This document shows, piece by piece, positions 60,853 to 64,000 of a stretch of DNA of 64,000 nucleotides. Source of the stretch: Acidovorax sp. A1169. Its GTDB lineage: Bacteria; Pseudomonadota; Gammaproteobacteria; Burkholderiales; Burkholderiaceae_C. The notes under the pieces are model-generated. The model did no database searches and was not told the origin of the DNA. It saw only the letters and a program-made list of their open reading frames with translations. The stretch is taken from NCBI RefSeq assembly GCF_030704685.1, contig NZ_JAUZDX010000010.1:1-64000 (forward strand), given 5' to 3'. How positions within the stretch are numbered: position 1 is the first letter of the stretch; every line of letters begins with the position of its first letter. Position numbers and translations under genes: made by a program.

Positions 60853-62892
60853 ATGCACCCACCTACCGCCATCCGGCTCCTCGCGCTGTTGTCCTTCTCG
60901 GTTTTTTGCAGCGTGGCCACTGCCGCTGAGTGCAGCGACGGTCTGCCGGGGGACTACGCTGTTGAAAAGAACGGGCCTGCCGTGCTTCGCATCGAGCAGT
61001 CCTCCGGCCGCTTGCACACCCTCCAGAAGGACGACAGGGGCCAGTGGGGCGCTCAACGGTTCGAGAGCCCGGTGGTGGCGCCCGACATGGTGCGCAGGCT
61101 CATGGATGCCGAGGACCGTTCAGGGCCGATGTGCGGCGTGCGCGTACCGGGCGGGGCCTTGCTCAAGGTGCCGGTGGGGCAGGCGTACCGCGTGAGCAGC
61201 GCCACCGAAAAGTCCACGGTCGAAAGCCAGGCGCTGACCGGCTACCTGTTCTACGAGGCCAGTGGCTTTGCCGTGTCTGCCGTGGATCTGTACCCGGTGG
61301 CCCGCGCGGGTGAAGCGCCCGCAGTGCCTGCGGCCTCCGCCCAGGCGGCGTCTGGCCGCGAAGTCCCTGGCTCGGCGATCTGCCCCGGGCGGCGCTTGCC
61401 CGATATGCGCCAGGCCGCATTCGATGGCTTGCCAGCCCTGCAAAAGAGCGGGTTTCACCGGCTGAATGCCGCCGGCCAATCCAGGTTTGTCTGCGGGCAG
61501 TACCTGAACGATCTGATGGGCCGCAGCCTGGGCTCGAACGCCTCGTCCGGTGCATCGAGAGAAGGCATGCTGAAGGAGGTATCCACCCTGATCAGAGCCG
61601 GGCAGGTGCCCCGCAACGCAGAGGGGCAGGAATCCTGGGCCTCGGCTTCGAGCAGCCTGCTGTCGAGCATCGCGAGCCGGGGCGGCGAGGCGGTCCCGTT
61701 CCAGAAAGAGGTCTACGCACTGTTTGTGCATGAGATCCTGCCCCTGATGGGCGATGCCAGCCACGACGAGGATCGCGGCCTTGCCGAGCTGACCTACCTT
61801 ATCAAGGAGCTGGTATCCATTCCACAGGAGTATGGCGTGGTGGCGCTGAAGGCATTGAACCGCCAGGGCGTTCTGCGGCGGTCAGTGCGCGGGTCGTCGC
61901 AAAAAATCGCGTCCGAGGCGCTGCAGTTCAACACCCTGCGCATTCCTGCAGACACCTTTGACTACCTGCTGGCAGAGGCAGGGCCCGGCGCGGCCAACGA
62001 CGCGAGTTTGATGACGACACTGATCGACCGCAACGGCGTGGAAGGCATCCGGCGCATGCTCCACGCCGGGGCCAACCCCGCCCAGAAGGGCTGGTTGTCC
62101 AGGGCCCGGATGAATGCTGATGCAGCCCCTGAAATCTATCCCTTGCTGCTGAATGCCGCACTGGCCGCCGCACAAGGCAACCCGGCGCAGTCTCGGGCGC
62201 TGGGGGACCAACTGACCCTGGTGCTGGGACGGCTGCTGGCCAGGTGCCCCAAGGACGCTGCGCCGTGGACGGAAATCGACGTTCTGGTGGCGCAGGGCGC
62301 CAGGGTGCAGGGGGTGTTCGACAACCAGGAGTTCTCCGAAATAACCCTGGGCGTCTTTGCGCGCAGGTGCCCTGAGGGTTTCAAGGCCTTGCTCCAGCGC
62401 GGCTTGCCCCTGGACACTGTCTATCCCTACCCCGCGTACGCGGGCCCCAGGCAGGACACGCCCTTGCTGATGTACCTGACCGTGGGGATGGAAGACCACC
62501 CGCCGCAAGCGCAGGTGCTGGTGGAGATGCTCAAGCGGCACAACAACGCCAACGTGCGGCCCGCCTGTACCGGCTGCAACCCCTTGAACGCCCTGGAAAT
62601 GGCGATTTTCTCGGGCGATACGGGCGTCCTGAAAGTGCTTCTGGATTTTGGCGCAGACCCCAATGATCCGAACCCGGATGGCAGGCCCCCGTTCATCCGG
62701 GCGGTGATAGAGAACAGCGTCGAGATGCTGGAGATGATGAACGCGAAGACTCCGCTCGACGTCCACCGGCCGGACAGGAAAAACATTTCTCTGCTGGCCT
62801 GGGCGAATTGCGCAGGCGCCAAGGACGCGGCGGCCTGGCTCAGCCGCAAGGGGGCGGTCAGCAGCGGGGAGGCGCTGTGCCAAAAGCGCTGA
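60853..62892 (+). CDS. Exported ankyrin-repeat-type protein
   Basis: The 679-residue protein has a signal peptide (residues about 1-24, MHPPTAIRLLALLSFSVFCS..TAA). A cysteine-containing N-terminal domain (about 25-155) is followed by a helical middle region. A C-terminal region contains ankyrin-like units: GVEGIRRMLHAGANPAQ near 395, CPEGFKALLQRGLPLD near 505, NALEMAIFSGDTGVLKVLLDFGADPNDPNPDGRPPFIRAVIENSVEMLEMM near 578-625, and a final LLAWANCAGAKDAAAWLSRKGA. Ankyrin repeats mediate protein binding. A periplasmic or exported location is inferred from the signal peptide. No toxin or immunity partner is evident. Confidence 0.8.
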   Translation: MHPPTAIRLLALLSFSVFCSVATAAECSDGLPGDYAVEKNGPAVLRIEQSSGRLHTLQKDDRGQWGAQRFESPVVAPDMVRRLMDAEDRSGPMCGVRVPGGALLKVPVGQAYRVSSATEKSTVESQALTGYLFYEASGFAVSAVDLYPVARAGEAPAVPAASAQAASGREVPGSAICPGRRLPDMRQAAFDGLPALQKSGFHRLNAAGQSRFVCGQYLNDLMGRSLGSNASSGASREGMLKEVSTLIRAGQVPRNAEGQESWASASSSLLSSIASRGGEAVPFQKEVYALFVHEILPLMGDASHDEDRGLAELTYLIKELVSIPQEYGVVALKALNRQGVLRRSVRGSSQKIASEALQFNTLRIPADTFDYLLAEAGPGAANDASLMTTLIDRNGVEGIRRMLHAGANPAQKGWLSRARMNADAAPEIYPLLLNAALAAAQGNPAQSRALGDQLTLVLGRLLARCPKDAAPWTEIDVLVAQGARVQGVFDNQEFSEITLGVFARRCPEGFKALLQRGLPLDTVYPYPAYAGPRQDTPLLMYLTVGMEDHPPQAQVLVEMLKRHNNANVRPACTGCNPLNALEMAIFSGDTGVLKVLLDFGADPNDPNPDGRPPFIRAVIENSVEMLEMMNAKTPLDVHRPDRKNISLLAWANCAGAKDAAAWLSRKGAVSSGEALCQKR

Positions 62893-62925
62893 CGGGCCCG
62901 CGTGTGGGGGTGCTCCCGCACACTC

Positions 62926-64000
62926 CTAGAACGCCCAGCGCGCACTGAGCCGTGCGCTGCGTGGCTCCATGGGGTGCACATGGCGCCCCTCGATGCCGCC
63001 GCCCGTGCAGTCACCGCGCGCTGCTTCGCCCGCCGTGCACGATGCATAGAGGTACTCGATGTCGTTGCCCTTCTTGCCGGCCAGGTTGAACACGTCCAGG
63101 CCCAGCGTGAGCTGCTTGCTTACCGCATAGCGCGCGCCGGCATTGAGCACCGTGTTGGCGCGCGAGCGCACGGAGTTGAGTGTGTCCAGCGCGCGCGGGC
63201 CCAGGTAGCGCAGGCGCAGCGAGGCGGTCAGCGGGCCCTGGGTATAGACCGCGCCCAGGGCCAGCACGCGCTCCACCGCGTTGTCCACGAAGTTGCCTTC
63301 GCCCTCGGGTGCGGCACCGCGAAAGCGCGCGCGCGACACGGCGGCGTCGGCTTCCAGGCGCCAGCGGGCGTGGGGCTTCCAGCGCACCGTGGTCTCTATG
63401 CCGCGCCGGTAGCTGGCGCGGCCCGGCTCGGTGCTGCCGGCGTCGCCCACATACACCAGCTCGGAATCGAGCTTGAGCTGCCACAGCGCCGTGGTGATGG
63501 TCAGGTCGTCGCCAGGCTGGTAGCGCCAGCCGATCTCGCTGCCCAGGCCCTTGACCAGCGCGGGCACGCGGTCTGCGGGCAGGCCGCTTTGCGGGTCGGT
63601 CTGGATGGTGGCGCCGCGCACGTCGTTGCTGTGCGAGCCCACGCCCGTGTTCAGGTACAGCTCATGCACGGGAGTGATGGCCCAGGCCAGCCCGGCCTTG
63701 GGGCTTACCAGCGCATCGTGGCCACTGCCGCTGTTGGCTGCGCCGTAGACGGCCTCGCGGCCCTGCACGTCGTAGCGCAGCAGGTCACCGCGCAAGCCCG
63801 CGTAGCCGCGCAGGCGCTCGGTGAAGCTCACGAACTGCTGCGCATGCACCGACAGCATGTCCTGCGACACCTGGTCGTTGCGCACGGTGGACAGGCGCTG
63901 GCGGGCCGCCGTGTTGTACAGGCCCACCTCGGCGATGCGGTCGCCGCGCCACTGTGCGCCCAAGCTGAGCACGCCGTCCAGGCCGGCGATCCGGTTGGGC
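62926..64000 (-). CDS. TonB-dependent outer-membrane receptor, C-terminal part (cut by window edge)
   Basis: About 358 residues of the beta-barrel are in the window. They include LNTGVGSHSNDVRGATIQTDPQSGLP, RASYRRGIETTVRWKPHARWRLEADAAVSRARFRG and the typical C-terminal SVRSRANTVLNAGARYAVSKQLTLGLDVFNLAGKKGNDIEYLYAS....HVHPMEPRSARLSARWAF, ending in phenylalanine. This is the usual end of TonB-dependent siderophore or metal-chelate receptors. The plug domain and signal peptide lie beyond 64000. Two cysteines near the C-terminus (ASCTAGEAARGDCTGG) may form a disulphide in an extracellular loop. Convergent with the ankyrin-type gene. Confidence 0.9.
   Translation of the reverse strand, partial: PNRIAGLDGVLSLGAQWRGDRIAEVGLYNTAARQRLSTVRNDQVSQDMLSVHAQQFVSFTERLRGYAGLRGDLLRYDVQGREAVYGAANSGSGHDALVSPKAGLAWAITPVHELYLNTGVGSHSNDVRGATIQTDPQSGLPADRVPALVKGLGSEIGWRYQPGDDLTITTALWQLKLDSELVYVGDAGSTEPGRASYRRGIETTVRWKPHARWRLEADAAVSRARFRGAAPEGEGNFVDNAVERVLALGAVYTQGPLTASLRLRYLGPRALDTLNSVRSRANTVLNAGARYAVSKQLTLGLDVFNLAGKKGNDIEYLYASCTAGEAARGDCTGGGIEGRHVHPMEPRSARLSARWAF

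Noticed and set aside
1..64000. CRISPR arrays, rRNA, tRNA and known riboswitches
   Set aside because: No regularly spaced short repeats, no rRNA-like sequence and no tRNA cloverleaf with a CCA-type end were recognised by eye. A tRNAscan-SE and Infernal run would be decisive.

Overview
The window reads as a chromosome segment of a high-GC betaproteobacterium, most likely Burkholderiales, family Comamonadaceae (Acidovorax-like). This is inference. It rests on the very high GC with long antisense open frames, three solitary Bug-type (TctC) periplasmic receptors, a Comamonadaceae-type 16-strand porin, adjacent ispD-ispF, DNA polymerase II and the overall gene style. No rRNA, tRNA or CRISPR array was seen. 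The left edge carries the 3' end of a transposase and the right edge cuts a TonB-dependent receptor.

Layout. 0-3.2 kb: transposase tail, a DUF427 protein, a secreted HExxH-type protein, a small membrane protein and a 159-bp inverted-repeat element. 3.2-9.7 kb: polB, a secreted serine hydrolase, a carbamoyltransferase-like protein with altered active-site motifs, a secreted protein of unknown function and a Bug receptor. 9.8-14.5 kb: HxlR regulator divergent from an MFS transporter; VOC and SDR enzymes; AraC regulator; then a decayed PhzF-RidA pair. 14.6-25.3 kb: mfd, a DUF4253 protein, ispD and ispF (separated by a 114-bp palindromic repeat), a PNPOx-like protein divergent from a MocR regulator, and an MFS transporter. 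25.3-26.7 kb: a gene-poor scar holding one small hypothetical gene and a decayed echo of the MocR 3' end.

26.7-31.4 kb is a probable catabolic unit: Bug receptor and porin on one strand, a lyase of the fumarase/3-carboxymuconate cycloisomerase superfamily divergent from them, and a GntR regulator. CAATRCAAT-type sites lie in front of both the porin/lyase pair and the regulator. 31.5-33.5 kb: a LysR regulator divergent from an SbtA-like bicarbonate permease, followed by a 268-bp structured repeat. 33.8-37.6 kb: Glyoxalase_3-type protein, HExxH protein and an RTX/S-layer-like surface protein ending at a 28-bp bidirectional terminator. 37.7-48.4 kb: a large PAS-GGDEF protein, a ChaA-like cation/proton antiporter, a nitroreductase/acyl-CoA synthetase pair, a Crp-type regulator, a ClC antiporter and a lipoprotein with two molybdopterin-oxidoreductase-like repeats.

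48.5-52.1 kb is a D-glucarate utilisation operon (kdgD, Bug receptor, gudD) behind a perfect TGTTAACGTTAACA palindrome. 52.2-60.5 kb is a seven-gene heavy-metal efflux locus: small His-rich exported protein, CzcC-like, membrane-anchored accessory protein, CzcB-like, CzcA-like, small periplasmic protein and a DMT permease with a 23-histidine tail. Two neighbouring proteins of this locus share an identical 16-residue peptide encoded by divergent codons. The accessory set makes this the most interesting region. The window ends with an ankyrin-type exported protein and a TonB-dependent receptor.
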